A DNA stretch of 64,000 bases, taken from positions 1,426,001 through 1,490,000 of the forward strand of contig CM073518.1 in the NCBI GenBank assembly GCA_037074615.1, given 5' to 3'. The first letter of the stretch is position 1; every line of letters starts with the position of its first letter. Positions 23,663-36,349 of the stretch are shown piece by piece. This stretch comes from Leucaena leucocephala. Its lineage: Eukaryota; Streptophyta; Magnoliopsida; Fabales; Fabaceae. The position numbers and the translations under genes were made by a program. Below the pieces are notes generated by a model. The model made no database searches. It was not told where the DNA came from and saw nothing but the letters and a program-made list of their open reading frames with translations.

Positions 23663-24452
23663 AAAGGCTTTGCAGATATATGAGTGTTCCGGTTCTTGAC
23701 AGCTGCTTGTGCAGCAAAGCATGGTAGACCTGCCCCAGGCCTCCTCCCGTATGAAGGCAGGCTGCGATGGCATAGTTATAGGGCATAGAATCAAGGCCTG
23801 CCTCTGTACTAATCTGTTATTTGCTATGTAAAAATGAAAATCTGCTGGCTGGTTTTGTGGCTGACGGGTGTGATTTTTCTTGTGAATTCAAATGTAACGT
23901 TTTAATTCCCCCCCCCCCCCCCGATCTACGAGGCTTTCACAACGTATCCTTGACACATACATTCACGTACGCACACTAATGTTCGGGACGGTTGTTAGGA
24001 GAATGGACCACTAGTCTTTGAACATTATCCTAAGTAGCAACGATTTCCTAAACTATGTCCTCACACGCCTATCTACTTCTGCATGTTGAATTTAATATTC
24101 AATTTTAAAAGTTGGGCCTAGCATCATCTCATTTATTTATTTTGGCCACTGAAGCACCATATTTGAATTGATGATCGTTTGTTTTCTCGTCACTCGAAAT
24201 AACGAGGCAAATCTTGACAGATGATCTAATACGAATAAGAGAAAAGGGACAGAACATTTTCCTCCATTCCCGGGTTCGTTCAATGTAACCTTACTAAAGG
24301 AAAATTGAGGGTACATACTATTATTTATGTATTGAAATCAGGAAAGGAATGACCGTCCCAATAAACTAATAGTAGTTTTAAAGACCAGAGAATGAGAAAT
24401 AGCAATGTATCTGAAATCTCATTGCAATTCAGTCCCAGTTCTCTCTCTGGGT
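23663..24452. other. convergent 3' region between SEUSS and thioredoxin
   Basis: Holds the 3' UTRs of two genes transcribed towards each other. A run of 15 C sits at 23908-23922. Nothing else is recognised. Confidence 0.5.
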
Positions 24453-25211
24453 TCAGGTATCTAGATATTTCTCCAGCGATGCGGACAGGGTAGACTTGGG
24501 GACGGCACCAATTACGCTCTCTTTTTTCTCACCTTTCTTGAAGAAGAGAACTGTTGGTATGCTCCTGATTCCGTATTGTGTGGGTATATTCGGACTGTCA
24601 TCAGTGTTGAGCTTGAAGCATGCAATTTTGCCAGCATACTCTTTCGCCAATTCATCAATCACAGGAGCTATCATCCTGCACGGTCCACACCATGGCGCCC
24701 AAAACTCCACCAGCACAGGCGTTTCACTCGCTATCACCAGGTTATTCCAGGTTGAATCTGTCACTACTCGAACTGCACCATTTCATCATTTGTATATCAT
24801 CGTCAGTCTCAACACATACATGGCTTATAACAATGAATAGAAATCACATGGATTAGTTGATTGCTTGTTTTATTAAAAATATGTGCAGTGAAATGCAACT
24901 AATATAAACTGACGCGAGAGCCATGTCAAGGAAGGGAGTTTCTAGCTCCTTCGAACGTAAATAAAAATAAATAAGAGGTTCGGAAGCAGCAGAGTTGGCG
25001 AGCTACCTTCGTCAACAGCTTCCCGAGCCTTGCAAATAAAACGGGATCTTCGGTAGTTTCCAGTAGTTGATTTAAGAGAGGGGTTTGATACCGTTGATTT
25101 GAATCCTTTGAAATTGGGGACAACAATCTTTGCCCTAGAAGAAAATGGATGAATGCATTGAGGTCTGGCCATGCCCACTGTGCTCACTCGTAAACAGTTC
25201 TCCAGAGCCAT
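24453..25211 (-). CDS. chloroplast thioredoxin, m type
   Basis: Two exons on the minus strand, 25211-25007 and 24772-24453, 525 nt, 174 residues. Residues 1 to about 65 are a basic Ser/Thr-rich plastid transit peptide. The thioredoxin fold follows, with active site WCGPC at 96-100, the FWAP lead-in and the cis-proline segment SIPTVLFF. Motifs IAPVIDELAKEY and GAVPKST are typical of m1/m2-type thioredoxins and less like m4. The enzyme reduces disulphides of stromal targets such as malate dehydrogenase, using electrons from ferredoxin-thioredoxin reductase, and so links light to metabolism. The intron is GT-AG, 234 bp, just after the transit-peptide region, splitting a Val codon. The gene converges on SEUSS. 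Confidence 0.95.
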
Positions 25212-26398
25212 GCTGTTTCTGTCTTTCTGCTGTAATTCTTTGCCGAAAAGCTTCCACAGGATTTTCTTCCTCCTCCTCCACTTCTAATTTTCTGATTGAT
25301 TCCGCAAAATTATATTCAAGAAATATATCTGCGAGTGGATATCATTGGAAGATTGTGAGGTGTTAAGAAGGCTGGAATTCTTGTGGATGTCATTTATTTA
25401 TTGAAACCCTATCGACTTTGAAGTTTATCCAACAACTCTCGGTATTTTCCAAAACTCTTGGAACCAGAGACACTAGAATATAGCTGCCCGAAGCAAGTCA
25501 TACATAATCTACGCATTCATTGACTTTGATTTCTAAGTCGAGAACGATCAATAATTTAGTAACGCTTTTTAACAATCTATTCATAAAAAGGTAAAAAACA
25601 CACTTGAACAAAATAATTAGAGCTAGATTCGAACACTTTCCAAGTTGGGGCCCATGCTTTTGAGAGATAATGAGAATGAGGGGCCATATTGGGTGGTGAC
25701 ATCAGGAATTCAAGTTGTTATCTTGTAGTTCCAAACATGAGGGCACATCCTTTCAGTGGACAGTAACCACATCTTGTCAACATGGAACCGTGGCCTCACA
25801 AATCTAACCAAGTGGCTTCACAATGAAACATGTTAGAGTTGCTTGATGCTTGGGGGACTTGTTCATTAACCAATTAGAGAGATCAACAATTTGAAGATCG
25901 CCGCAACAAGGAGCCATGGACCAGAAGGTATTCGGCTAATACAGATACCTGATTTGTTGAAGAATATCTATGCATTGCAATTCGTATCAGTGATTGTGAC
26001 TAATCAGAATTGCAGCTGATGGTCCACTTCTTTTTCAGCACGAGGCTTTCCAATAGTCAACGAACAACTTCAGAGGATAAAGTTAAAACCGTGTCATGCT
26101 TTTCTCCTGCCAAACGAAATACTACTGTTCAATAAATCAGTGTATTTTTTTTTTTAAACATAGCAAGAGTCCGAATTTCCGAGCGAACGTGGGAAAATGG
26201 AAACAAAGTAAAATATTAATCTTAAAAAACGATAATGAAGCGAAGATTTGTCAGTTTCTTGTGTCCTCTAGACTGCACAAGTGCCCTCCACTTCCCTTGC
26301 TCTCAGCTGGGTCTGCGTCTCAGCACTCACAATTGGCTTCCACGCTGTTTGTTCCTTCCATTGTGCTACTTTCTCCATCTTCAAGGCATTGTAAGTCA
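25212..26398. other. spacer between thioredoxin and SDN5
   Basis: Contains the thioredoxin promoter (minus strand) on the left and then AT-rich sequence. No gene is recognised. Open frames at 26096-26543 run into the SINE and are not real genes. Confidence 0.5.
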
Positions 26399-26587
26399 CC
26401 AACAAGAGTTAGTCCGAGTGATAAGCAGTTCGGTATCGCTTAAGGGAGGTCTCGAATTCGAGCCTTGGCGAATGCAGAAAATTCCCGTTGGGAGACTCAC
26501 CCACTATAGCCAGGTGTGCGACGCGGGTCGGATCCGGATGTAGTCGAGTAAAGCTCCGGTAAACCGGGTGGGCAACAAAAAAAAAAT
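26399..26587 (+). mobile_element. tRNA-type SINE, copy 2
   Basis: Best-preserved copy. It opens caacaagagttagtccgagt (A-box-like region), followed by gaggtctcgaattcgagcc (B-box-like), the block gaatgcagaaaattcccgtt and a terminal poly(A) after gtgggcaac. The flanks gcattgtaagtcac and gcagtgtacgccag are similar enough to be a worn target duplication. It ends about 290 bp upstream of the SDN5 ATG, within possible promoter range. Confidence 0.8.
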
Positions 26588-26874
26588 GCAGTGTACGCCA
26601 GAACCCAAGTGTTTAACCTCTGCCCCCTTCACGGGTCGGATATTTCGGGTTTAAAAGCCCATTCGAATTGAGCCCAATGTTAAACTTTTGACGCCTTTTC
26701 TCGACAGATTGCTGTTATAACCCTAACTGATTCAATGGATTCGAACTCAGTTCCTACTTCCTAACCTTTAAACCATGTTTTGTTCCTAGAAAGGATTATA
26801 GATTACGAGGAAACATCGTTTCTTTTCGAAATTTTGAGAACGGTATTAACAAACATCCATCACTTCGAGAGAGA

Positions 26875-29800
26875 ATGCCACGTAAAAGTGAGGGCGTGCG
26901 CGGCGACGAAGATGATTCCCCGATTGATGAGAAATGCAGCACTTACTTCGATGTCTATGGCCCTCGAGTAATGCTTCTGTCTTTCTGTGTTTATATTGAT
27001 ATGGAATCAGAATTCATCTGTTTTTCCTCTGTAGGGTTTAGTGATTTTCAATTCCTAAGTGGACTGGTTATCTAAGTGGTCATGATGCAATAGTTTTTCT
27101 TTCATGAGGCTTTGTTCAATGCGTTTTGACAAAACTCAGCTTACTTAATCTGATATGAATTGTCAGGGCAAGGCCGATGTTATTTTTAAAACACCCGAAG
27201 CTAATTCAACTTTGAATCTTGAGGTGGGTTCTTATGACTACACAAAATTTTAGTTTGATCAGCCAATTCCTCACTGGTATTTGTGTCATGAAACAGGACA
27301 TTCAAGGACTGGTAACTTGGGTTCTTGCTGAAGGATTTATGCCGTCATGGGTTTTCATCAAGGTGATGATACATTCCTCTCCATCTTTTACTAATTTTTA
27401 ATCCATATATAGGCAACAGAATACATGGCCATATTAATTTTAAGCCAAATTGCAAATAATCTGCTTCAACATAGAAAGTTTGGTGAATACTCTAATTACT
27501 TGTGCAACACTCTCATGATTTGCAGAACAAACCTCTTATTCAAAAAGTGGTTATGCTCTATACACCAGGCCTGGATGCAGCTTTGTACTTGTCACAGTCT
27601 AAAATGCTCCCCTTTGTAAAAAAATTCTGTGGCAATCCAAGGGCAGTCTTAGCTCTTAGGTCTGTGGAAAAAGTATTCCCTATTTCTCTTAAAGTATGTT
27701 GTTCTTCTGGAGGGTCTCTAAATATCTATTTTGTGCTTAGCTGTGTTTCAGATGGAATGCAGACGATAGATGCACTCCTAACGTGCAAGCTGAAAAGAAA
27801 GAGGGAGGAAAGTAGTTCAGTTTTGGAGAAATCGACCCTGATATCTCAGCAAGGTATTCAGACTTTAATTATTAAATATCATTAAACTTTCCATTATCTA
27901 AGCAAAATCAAATGCTGCGTGGAGCTACTGAGAGCTCTTCCTTTTAAAGCAATTTTGTTACTTGAAGGCCATAGAACTTTGCTCACAGCCATGAGATTTG
28001 TCGTCTTCAAGCAGAAAAAAGCAGTGGTGGAACGGATAATATATCGTTTATGGAGCTTACAAAAGGCATTCCTTTCCCTGTTACATATTATACGCTTACG
28101 GAGAAGGAATTAGAAGACAATGGATATTTATTTAAACAGCCAGGTGACTTTTACTCTACTTTCATACATATATGACTTATATTTTTGTTTGTTCACGCAC
28201 TCGCTTGACATTTTGCTCTCCTTTTGGTAAAAGGTTTTCTTTCTACTTTGCCTGCTCCTTTGGGATCTTCTCCCTATGAAATGCTGGCTCTTGATTGTGA
28301 GATGGTAAGTTAGTCAATGACAATTTGGGATAAAAATAATGCTTGTAACATAGAAAGTGATGGTGACTCATGTTTTTTATGACGTTTCTTCCTCTTGTTA
28401 ACTTGCCATCCGTGGCAATTTGATGCTGTGCTTATTCTTTCTTTCTCTTTTTTGTTAGTGCATCACGAGTGAGGGTTTTGAACTTACAAGAATCACACTT
28501 GTGGATTTTAACGGACAGGTATGTACTGAATTTTTGTTCTGGTTTTCCTTCTGCTAAATATACACGCATCTTTAGGAGGAATGATTGTCAGGTTTGATGT
28601 TCATTTCAATTTTCATTACTTTTGCCCCCCCTAAAAGGAAGTTGTCTGCAGTAGTCCCTGGTTGGTCCTATATCTATTTATATGGAAGAATATGCTATTT
28701 GGCTTTGGCATGTCCGGGGAAGTAAAAAGCTTTTTGGGTGGTTTTTTCTTTTGTTCAGCTACCCCCGTGGGGGGCCGGAAGGGGGGGGGGGTATCAGGAA
28801 ATGAGGCACTCAAAAAAATGTGTCTTAATATTGCATTGGGCTTGTATCTTGGGTGTCTATTTTTTAAGCAGTTACAAACTGAATTTCTCCCTTTACATCT
28901 TGATGGGTCAGCTCATGAAAATAATAAATTTTTACATGCACCACTATGGCCCTTACCTGTGTAACTTTGGCTTTTATCCTTTCAGGTCTTGCTTGATAAA
29001 TTGGTTAAACCATCAAATGCTATCATTGATTACAATACCAGGTGAACTGTTTGAACTATTTATAAACTGCCTCAAAAGTGTTATGGTTTAAGATTTTGGG
29101 TGTACAATTCCTGTTTAGTTGCAGATTTTTCTGAGCAGAGAAAGGACAGGGATCTGCAACACTTTGTTCTTTCTAAGGGCTCTAATTCCCAGGGAAGAGG
29201 GAGTTTTGGATGATATCTTCTATCTAGGCCTACTGTAGTCTGGCTTGGATTGGAGGCACTGCCAAGTCTAAAGTTAAAAAAAAACAGTAATAGAATAAAA
29301 AAGGATATGAAAAAAAGAACTAAATATATTGTTTCATCACCTTATCATCCCAATGAATATCGATTGATAGTTTACCTTTTATTCTGTTGTTTTCCTGTTG
29401 CCCCCACCCCTCAGATTTGATTATTAGTGCCAGCAGTGAATAATAATTGTGTTCTGCGCAGGTTTAGTGGGATAACACCTGAGATGTTAAATGGGGTGAC
29501 CACAAATTTGAAAGACATTCAGGTTGTTATTTAAGTTGGTTTGGTTCTTTCTTATTCTCACTTGATAATCTGTGCCACCGATTGTGGTTACAATGCTTAT
29601 TCATATCAGTTGAAAACAATTTCTTGCGCTGATCCTTTTTCATTTGCTTTACGTATTCAGGATGAATTTCTAAAGCTGGTTTACCAAGAGACTATTCTGG
29701 TTGGGCATTCCTTAGAAAATGATTTGTTAGCTCTGAAGATCTCTCATGATTTGGTAATTGACACAGCAGTATTATACAAACACCGCCGAGGCGCATCTCA

Positions 29801-31383
29801 TAAAACTGCTCTGCGGATTCTTGCCAAGAAATTTCTCTCTCGGGAAATACAGCAATCAGGAAATGGACATGACAGCATTGAAGATGCTAGAGTTGCAATG
29901 GAATTGGCACTATTGAAGATCAGACATGGCAAGTATTTCTGCTGTATGTTCTAATGTTGCATGATGTGTGGTGTAAATTATGAAATAGTTTTGAGGATAT
30001 ATGCTGTATCTTTGAGAGTGGATGCTATTTTGTTCTGGATTCAGATAAAATGAGATAAAGTTCTCTAGAATTGTGACGAGATCTGTATGTGAATTAGTCA
30101 TGTATCAAGGGATAGTATTAATTCAGGGCAATACATGTGTGTTGTACTTGTACACAGAGATATAGCTGTCAGCTTTAACTTGGTTTGTCATGTTTTAATG
30201 TGGCCATTATCACTGCTTTGACATGCTAGTGATTTCATTTGTTCAACAGGACCTGACTTTGGTTCTCCCCCATCCTTCATGCGGAAAAAGCTCTCTTCTA
30301 TTTTGAGCGAGTCTAACAAAACTTCCTCTTTGGTTGATGATATATCTGTAGTAAAGAGATATGCTTCTGAGTCCTCCAATGCGATTCCAGTGACTTCGGA
30401 TGATGAAGCACTTGCAAGGATCACCAAGGAGGTAAATGTCATGGACTCATAGTAAGCTGGATTTGCTATTTTCCTCCTGTTTGCTGACTAGCTTGTTTAA
30501 TGTGTTATTGGTTACAGGTGAAAAATGACAAAGTGCATTTTGTCTGGTCACAGTTTTCAGAATTACATTCATACTTGAAGAAGCAAGCTGAGGATTCGGA
30601 GATCTTGAATAAAAGACTTGCAGAGATGATGTCATTGCTTACTTGTGAGAAGAAGTCTGCTAAAGGTAAAGACATCAAGCTGAGAGCAACTACTGAATTG
30701 AAGGAAATTCTAGGTCGCATGGATGCTAGAGTTGAAACTCTGTATAAGTCTTTACCGTCTAATGCTATGTTGATAATTTGCTCCGGTCATGGAGACACAG
30801 CAATCGTGCACAGGTATATGTTCCTTTTATTTTTCACATTATTCTATTTTTCTGTTCGTTTTTGCACAGCTTATCTGAACTTCTTTTATTAATTTAGGGG
30901 TAAATATTTGATCCTTGAGTACCATTACCCATAATTTCCTCATATTTCTAATTTCTCAATTGCATACGCGGAAGTTTTCGTTATCCTTAGTACAGGACTT
31001 TCATCAACCTTGAGTCACACTGGGATTCAGGCTGGCTGATTTACTTATTTAATATATGGTGGATTGACTATGTGGAGTTACTTTGGACTACTATATCTGC
31101 AATGCATACTTGAATTTGATTGCCCTTTTAATATGTACACTGTTAAAAAATGACATGGCGGCCTCTTGTATAATATAACTACAGCCATGCTTTATTAAAT
31201 GTGTTTATTTATTTGGAATGATAATTGATGGTTTGTTTCGCATATTCGTCTGCATGAAGGCTTCGGAGAACGCTTGCGGATCAGAGCGAAGCCACCATAT
31301 GTCGTGAGAAGATCGTGGAAATCCTCGAAGAGGTTCAGGCTCGAGCTGAGGTTGCCTTGTGTTTTTTAGGTGTGAAGCATTGA
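26875..31383 (+). CDS. SDN5: DEDDh 3'-5' RNA exonuclease, SDN5-like
   Basis: Fourteen exons: 26875-26967, 27167-27223, 27297-27362, 27526-27659, 27741-27853, 28015-28143, 28234-28304, 28459-28518, 28986-29041, 29462-29522, 29661-29928, 30250-30431, 30518-30813 and 31260-31383. Total 1710 nt, 569 residues. The REX1-type exonuclease domain spans about 210-365. Its catalytic motifs are ALDCEM at 216-221 (first D and E), GHSLENDLL at 295-303, and HDSIEDA from 349 (H and last D). A helical C-terminal part with Lys/Glu-rich segments ends AEVALCFLGVKH. Family members trim single-stranded RNA 3' ends; Arabidopsis SDN1-3 degrade mature microRNAs, while the substrate of SDN5 is less clear. Intron 11 starts GCAAGT at 29929 instead of GT. 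Intron 5 skips a misleading open frame at 27919-28014. The last exon is placed by frame and remembered family ending. Confidence 0.9.
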
Positions 31384-31629
31384 CACCCAATGAACTGAAT
31401 TATTCTAAAGGCCTTGTGGTCAGCGTCCAAAATATATAGTAGAGGTTGTGAATGTAAATCTTGATAATTTATTATTCAGATAAAAAAAGTAATATTGATA
31501 ACTTTGTTGCTTGCCGGACCCTTTTTGTCTCCTATTACGGGAAGGAGAAAGCGCCACCGAGTGATCTATTTTTGCACTCTCTCTGATTCCTTAAGATTTA
31601 TCAATGGAAAATATAAAATATATAGAATT
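31384..31629. other. 3' flank of SDN5
   Basis: AT-rich, presumably SDN5 3' UTR, running into the left border of the copia element. GAATT at 31625-31629 is the target duplication. Confidence 0.5.
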
Positions 31630-31971
31630 TGTTATAAAATAAGAGAAGATGAGAAAGTTAAAGAGGAGAAGAAATTATAAGATAAGAGATTGAAATAGGA
31701 GGCAAGGGAGTATTCTTTATATGTTTGTATGATCACTTGTATAAATGTCTTCTACATAGCTACTATTTATAGGCCACAACTATTAAAAATTAAACATAAT
31801 GTTATAAAGAAATAAGGATAAATAAAATATTATTAATAACAAGAAACTCCTCTCAAGTTATTCATTAAGGAAGTTATAGGTTTATGATATAAAGAGAAGA
31901 ATGAATCCTAAGAGTAATCTCAAGAGGTAGAAGTTATATGGACATTCACATATGCAATAATATTTATAACA
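31630..31971 (-). repeat. 3' LTR of the copia element
   Basis: 342 bp, TG...CA ends (tgttataaaat to atttataaca), aligned with 35656-35974. It carries about 24 bp not present in the partner, around 31860-31880. Clear divergence between the LTRs points to an old insertion. Confidence 0.9.
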
Positions 31972-32130
31972 CTCCCCTTGATGTTCATGACAGATATTGT
32001 GCCTCATTAAAACCTTACTAGAAAAAATCTATTGGGACAAAAACCTAGTGAAGGAAAAAAAGTACACAATAAAAAAAATTAAAAGAAAAAGAGTACAGCA
32101 AGTACTTGTTTACTCCTCCTGATGACATTG

Positions 32131-33830
32131 TCAATTTATGTCTTTGAATCTGCGCATTCTAATACCATACACTAATTTTTCAAATGGCTTAGTTGGTAGT
32201 ATCTTGGTAAATAAATCTGCAAGGTTGTCACATGATTGAATTTGCTGAATATCTATATCATCATTTTTCATAAGATCATGAGTGAAAAAGAATTTTAGAG
32301 AAATGTATTTTATTCTATCTTTTTTGATATATTCCCATTTTAGTTGAGCTATGCATGCTGTATTATCTTCATATAATACTGTTGGAATTTCTTGTTCCGG
32401 AAGTAGACCACTCATTCTTTGGATATGTTGGATTATTAACCTTAACTAAACATATTCTCGACTTGCCTCATGAACTGTAATTATTTCTGCATGATTTAAT
32501 GAGGTAGCTGATAAAGTTTGATTTATTGAACGCCAAGATATAGCTGTAGCTCCACAAGTAAATAAATATCCTGTCCGAGACTTACCTTTATGTGGATCTG
32601 ATAAAAATTCTGCATCTGCATAAACAATCAATTGTGATCTAGATTCATTAGAATAAAATAATCCCATATCAATTGTCCCTCAAAGGTATCGAAATATATG
32701 TTTAACTCCATTTCAATGTCTTCTTGTTAGGAAAGAACTAAATCTTGCCAATAAACTTACAGCAAATGCAATATCAAGTCGTGTTGAATTAGCAAGATAT
32801 ATTAGTGTCCTTATAGCACTAAGATATAATACTTTTGGACCAAGAAGTTCTTCATTTTCCTCTTGAGGGCAAAAATAATCTTTTTCTTTAACTAACGATC
32901 TCATAACCATTTGAGTAGTTAATGGATACGCTTTATCTATATAAAATTACTTTAATATTTTTTTAATATAAGCTGATTGATGAAGAAAAACTCTATTTGT
33001 TAAGTGCTCGTTTGTAAACCGAGACAAAATTTCATTTTTCCAAGATCTTTCATTTCAAATTTTCTCTTTCAACAATCAACTGCTTTTTGAAGCTCTTCAA
33101 GAGTTCCAATTATATTCAAGTCATCAACATAGACAGTAATTATAACAAATTCTAATGTATTCTTTTTTATAAAAACACATGGGCTGATTGAGTCATTTTT
33201 GTAACCCATTTTTAACAAATATTCACTTAGACAGTTATACCACATTCTTCCAGATTGTTTTAATCCGTATAAAAATTTATGCAAACGAATTACATAATTT
33301 TCTCAAGAATTCTTACATGCTTCAAGCAATTTAAATCCTTCAGGAGTTTTCATATAAATTTTAGTATCTAAAGAACCATATAAGTATGCTGTAACAACAT
33401 CCATCAGACGCATATCAAGTCTTTCATGTACTGCCAGACTAATTAGATATCTTAAAGTAATTATATCCACCATAGGAGAATATGTTTCTTCATAACTAAT
33501 GCCAGATCTTTACGAAAAATCTTGTGCCACAAATCGTGCTTTATATCTAACAACCTCATTTTTCTCATTTCATTTTCGCACAAAAATCCATCTATACCCA
33601 ACTGGTTTAACACCATTCGATATTTGGACTACAGGTCCAAAAATTTTACGTTTTGAAAGTGAATCCAATTTTACTTGAATTGCGTCTTTCCATTTTGGCC
33701 AATCATTTATATGTCTACATTCTTCAATTGACCTAGGTTTAAGATCCTCACTTTGATTAGTTAGTTCAACAGCAATACTGTATGCAAAAATATCGTCGAC
33801 TATATTTTCTCGGTTATATCTTTTTTTCAT
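32131..33830 (-). pseudogene. copia reverse transcriptase and RNase H remnant
   Basis: Broken frames at 33570-33830 (start of the RT domain, IFGPVVQISNGVKPVGYRWI), 33069-33284 (QSGRMWYNCLSEYLLKMGY and the catalytic VYVDDLNIIG), 32713-32910 (YLSAIRTLIYLANSTRLDIA), 32446-32667 (RNase H start LIVYADAEFLSDPHKGKSRT) and 32131-32415 (ADLFTKILPTKPFEKLVYGI). The domain order is the copia one, with integrase before RT. Several stops and shifts separate the pieces. Confidence 0.88.
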
Positions 33831-34154
33831 AGTGACATAACTTATCGAGATTTCTTCATTATTTTCAGATACCTGGACCTCTTCTAGGGTCTTTTGATTT
33901 GTTACGTGTTGGGTCTTTCCTATAAGACCATCCTCCTCAACTTGACCATCTTAATTGTTTACTCTTTTCTTTCTAGAAATTTTATCTTTGGAATCAATAG
34001 GTCTATCACGCTTCAAGCGTGGTTTAGTTTTATTTGCACTTGCTACTTGTCCTGCTGGGATATCAATTCTAATTAGGGCATTTTCAGCTAGAATATGAGA
34101 TTTGGTAATTCTCTTGGGGTCAGTAAATGCATCTGGCAATTGATTTGCAATACT

Positions 34155-35617
34155 TTATAAATGAATTATTTTTTGAACTTTAAACTCACATTGTTGTGTT
34201 CGAGGATCTAAAAGAGATAACGATAATACTTTCCATGTGATTTCTTTATCCAGCTGCTTATTATCTCCCCCTAATGTTAGAAAATTTGTCTCATGACAAT
34301 CATCGAAACGTGCCATAAACAAATCTCCTGTTAGTGGTTCTAAATACTTGATTATAGAAGGAGATTCATAACCAATATATATTCCTAACATTCTCTTAGG
34401 TCCTATCTTTGTGCGTTGTGGTGGAGCAATTGGGACAAATGCCGCACATCCAAAAAATTCTAAAATGAGAAATATTTGGCTCATAACCAAAAGCCAATTG
34501 TGATGGAGAGAATTTATGATAATTTATTGGCCCGATGCGTATAATTGTCGCTGTATGTAAAATTGCATGTTCCCAAGCTGAAATGGAAAGTTTTATTTTC
34601 ATAAGCATTAGTCTAGCAATCAATTGGAGGCGTTTAATTAATGATTCTGCCAAATCATTTTGAGTGTGGACATGAGCAACAGATTTCTCCACTATTATTC
34701 CAGTTGCCATGCAATAATCATTAAACATTTGAGATGAAAACTCACTCGAATTATCAAGACGAATTATCTTAATTGCATATTCTGGAAATTGTGCTCTTAA
34801 TCGAATTATTTGAGCAAGTAATCTAGCAAATGCTAAATTATGTGTAGATAACAAACACATATGTGACCATCTGATAGATGCATATATTAAAACCATAAAA
34901 TATCTAAATGGTCCACATGGTGGATGAATATGTCCACATATATCCCCTTAGATACGTTCTAGAAATGTAAGGGATTCTACCCCAACTTTTGTTAATGAAT
35001 GTCTTGTAATTAGTTTGCCTTGAGAACAAGTAACACATGAAAAATCTTTAAATTGAAGAATCTCCTGGCTTTTCAATGGATGTCGTGTATTTTCAATAAT
35101 TCTTCGCATCATAGTTGATCCGGGATGGCCTAACCGATCATGCCAAACAATAAATGTATTTTTATCAGTAAACTTCTAGTTTACTGTAACATTTGTTTCA
35201 ATTATATTAATATTTGTATAGTACACACCAGAAGATAATGCAGGTACTTTTTCAAGAACACATTTTTCTCCATATCTAACAATTATAATATGTAGATATT
35301 CAATACTTTTTTCATCTATAGTCTCAATATGATATCCATTTCGGCGGATATCCTTAAAAGTTAACAAATTTTTTTGAGACTTAGAGGAATATAAAGCATC
35401 ATTAATAACAAAATTTATCCCTTTGGGGTAATATTATCATTGCTCTTCTAGAGCCTTCAATTAGTTTTATATTACCCGCTATAGTATTAATGCTTGCACC
35501 ATTAATTGTCAAATCAGAAAAATATTTTTTATCTTTGAGTATGGTATGTGTTGTAGCTCTATCTATGAGACATATATCTTCATTCTTGTACCCAATAAAA
35601 GATAGAGAAATATCCAT
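34155..35617 (-). pseudogene. copia protease and integrase remnant
   Basis: The protease-like start reads CLIDRATTHTILKDKKYF at 35402-35617; the usual Asp-Ser-Gly/Ala active site is changed to Asp-Arg-Ala. A GAG-pre-integrase zinc region (WHDRLGHPGS, about 35100) and an integrase core (IIRLDNSSEFSSQMFNDYC, then HTQNDLAESLIKRL, at 34396-34896) follow. A C-terminal integrase part with FGCAAFVPIAPPQRTKIGPK is at 34155-34490. Frames are interrupted. Confidence 0.88.
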
Positions 35618-35655
35618 ATTCTTAAATTTTCCTTAACAATGTCGTGCTGATAACG

Positions 35656-35974
35656 TGTTATAAAATAAAATAAGATAAGAAAGTTAAAGAGGAGAAGAAA
35701 CAATAAGATAAGAGATTGAAATGGGAGGTAAGAAAGTATTCCTTATATGCTTGTATGATCACTTGTACAAATACCTTCTACATGGCTACTATTTATAGGC
35801 CACAACCATTAAAGACTAAACATAAGGTTACAAAGGAATAAAGATGAATAAAATGTCATTAACAATAAAAAACTCCTCTCAAGTTAAGTTATAGGTTTAT
35901 GACATAAAGAAAAGAAAGAATTCTAAGAGGTAGAAGGTATGTGAATATCTACATATATAATAATATTTATTACA
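35656..35974 (-). repeat. 5' LTR of the copia element
   Basis: 319 bp, same TG...CA ends, next to the internal sequence that on the minus strand begins CGTTATCAGCACGACATTG. That position should be the primer-binding site; it resembles the initiator-Met tRNA type (TATCAG core) only in part. Confidence 0.9.
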
Positions 35975-35979
35975 GAATT

Positions 35980-36346
35980 GTATTATTCACAACTTTTTTT
36001 ACATTATTGATGCTATCTTAAAATCAAGTACAACATCAAGAAGCAAAATTTATTGAAGAAAAATGTCAACCATATTTGTTAGAGGATACAAAACTAGTAA
36101 TAAGTATTTAGTGATGACGCTAACATACGTCACTGGCATTATATGCCATAAAGCAACAGATAAACGGTTGAGTAATTTCAGAAGTCCCCATTAACCCAAT
36201 GTTGTAGCAACTTGTACGTTAGTCTACATCTGGACTAGACTTAAACGTACACAGACTAAACAAGTAAACACTACATACTAAACAAGTAAACACTACATAA
36301 CAAGTATTGGAATAGAATGATTCTGACTTTGTTCAATGTTTCATGC
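35980..36346. other. spacer and SCL1 3' flank
   Basis: AT-rich, probably holding the 3' UTR of the GRAS gene on the minus strand. No other feature. Confidence 0.5.
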
Positions 36347-36349
36347 TCG

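Larger units (their letters stand above)
31630..35974 (-). mobile_element. Ty1/copia retrotransposon, decayed and lacking gag
   Basis: Element of about 4.35 kb in minus orientation with two LTRs and the same 5-bp duplication GAATT on both sides (31625-31629, 35975-35979). A polypurine tract reading AAGGGGAG on the minus strand lies next to the left LTR at 31972-31980. Internal domains in order from the right are protease-like (35402-35617), GAG-pre-integrase (about 35000-35367), integrase (34396-34896), reverse transcriptase (33069-33830, YVDD kept) and RNase H (32131-32667). Only about 40 bp separates the 5' LTR from the protease region, so gag is absent. The frame is broken by many stops and shifts, so the copy cannot encode its own proteins. 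Confidence 0.93.

Noticed and set aside
27919..28113. 64-codon open frame in the SDN5 region
   Set aside because: It overlaps exon 6 in the wrong frame; the correct frame gives GGTDNISFMELTKG and joins both neighbours.
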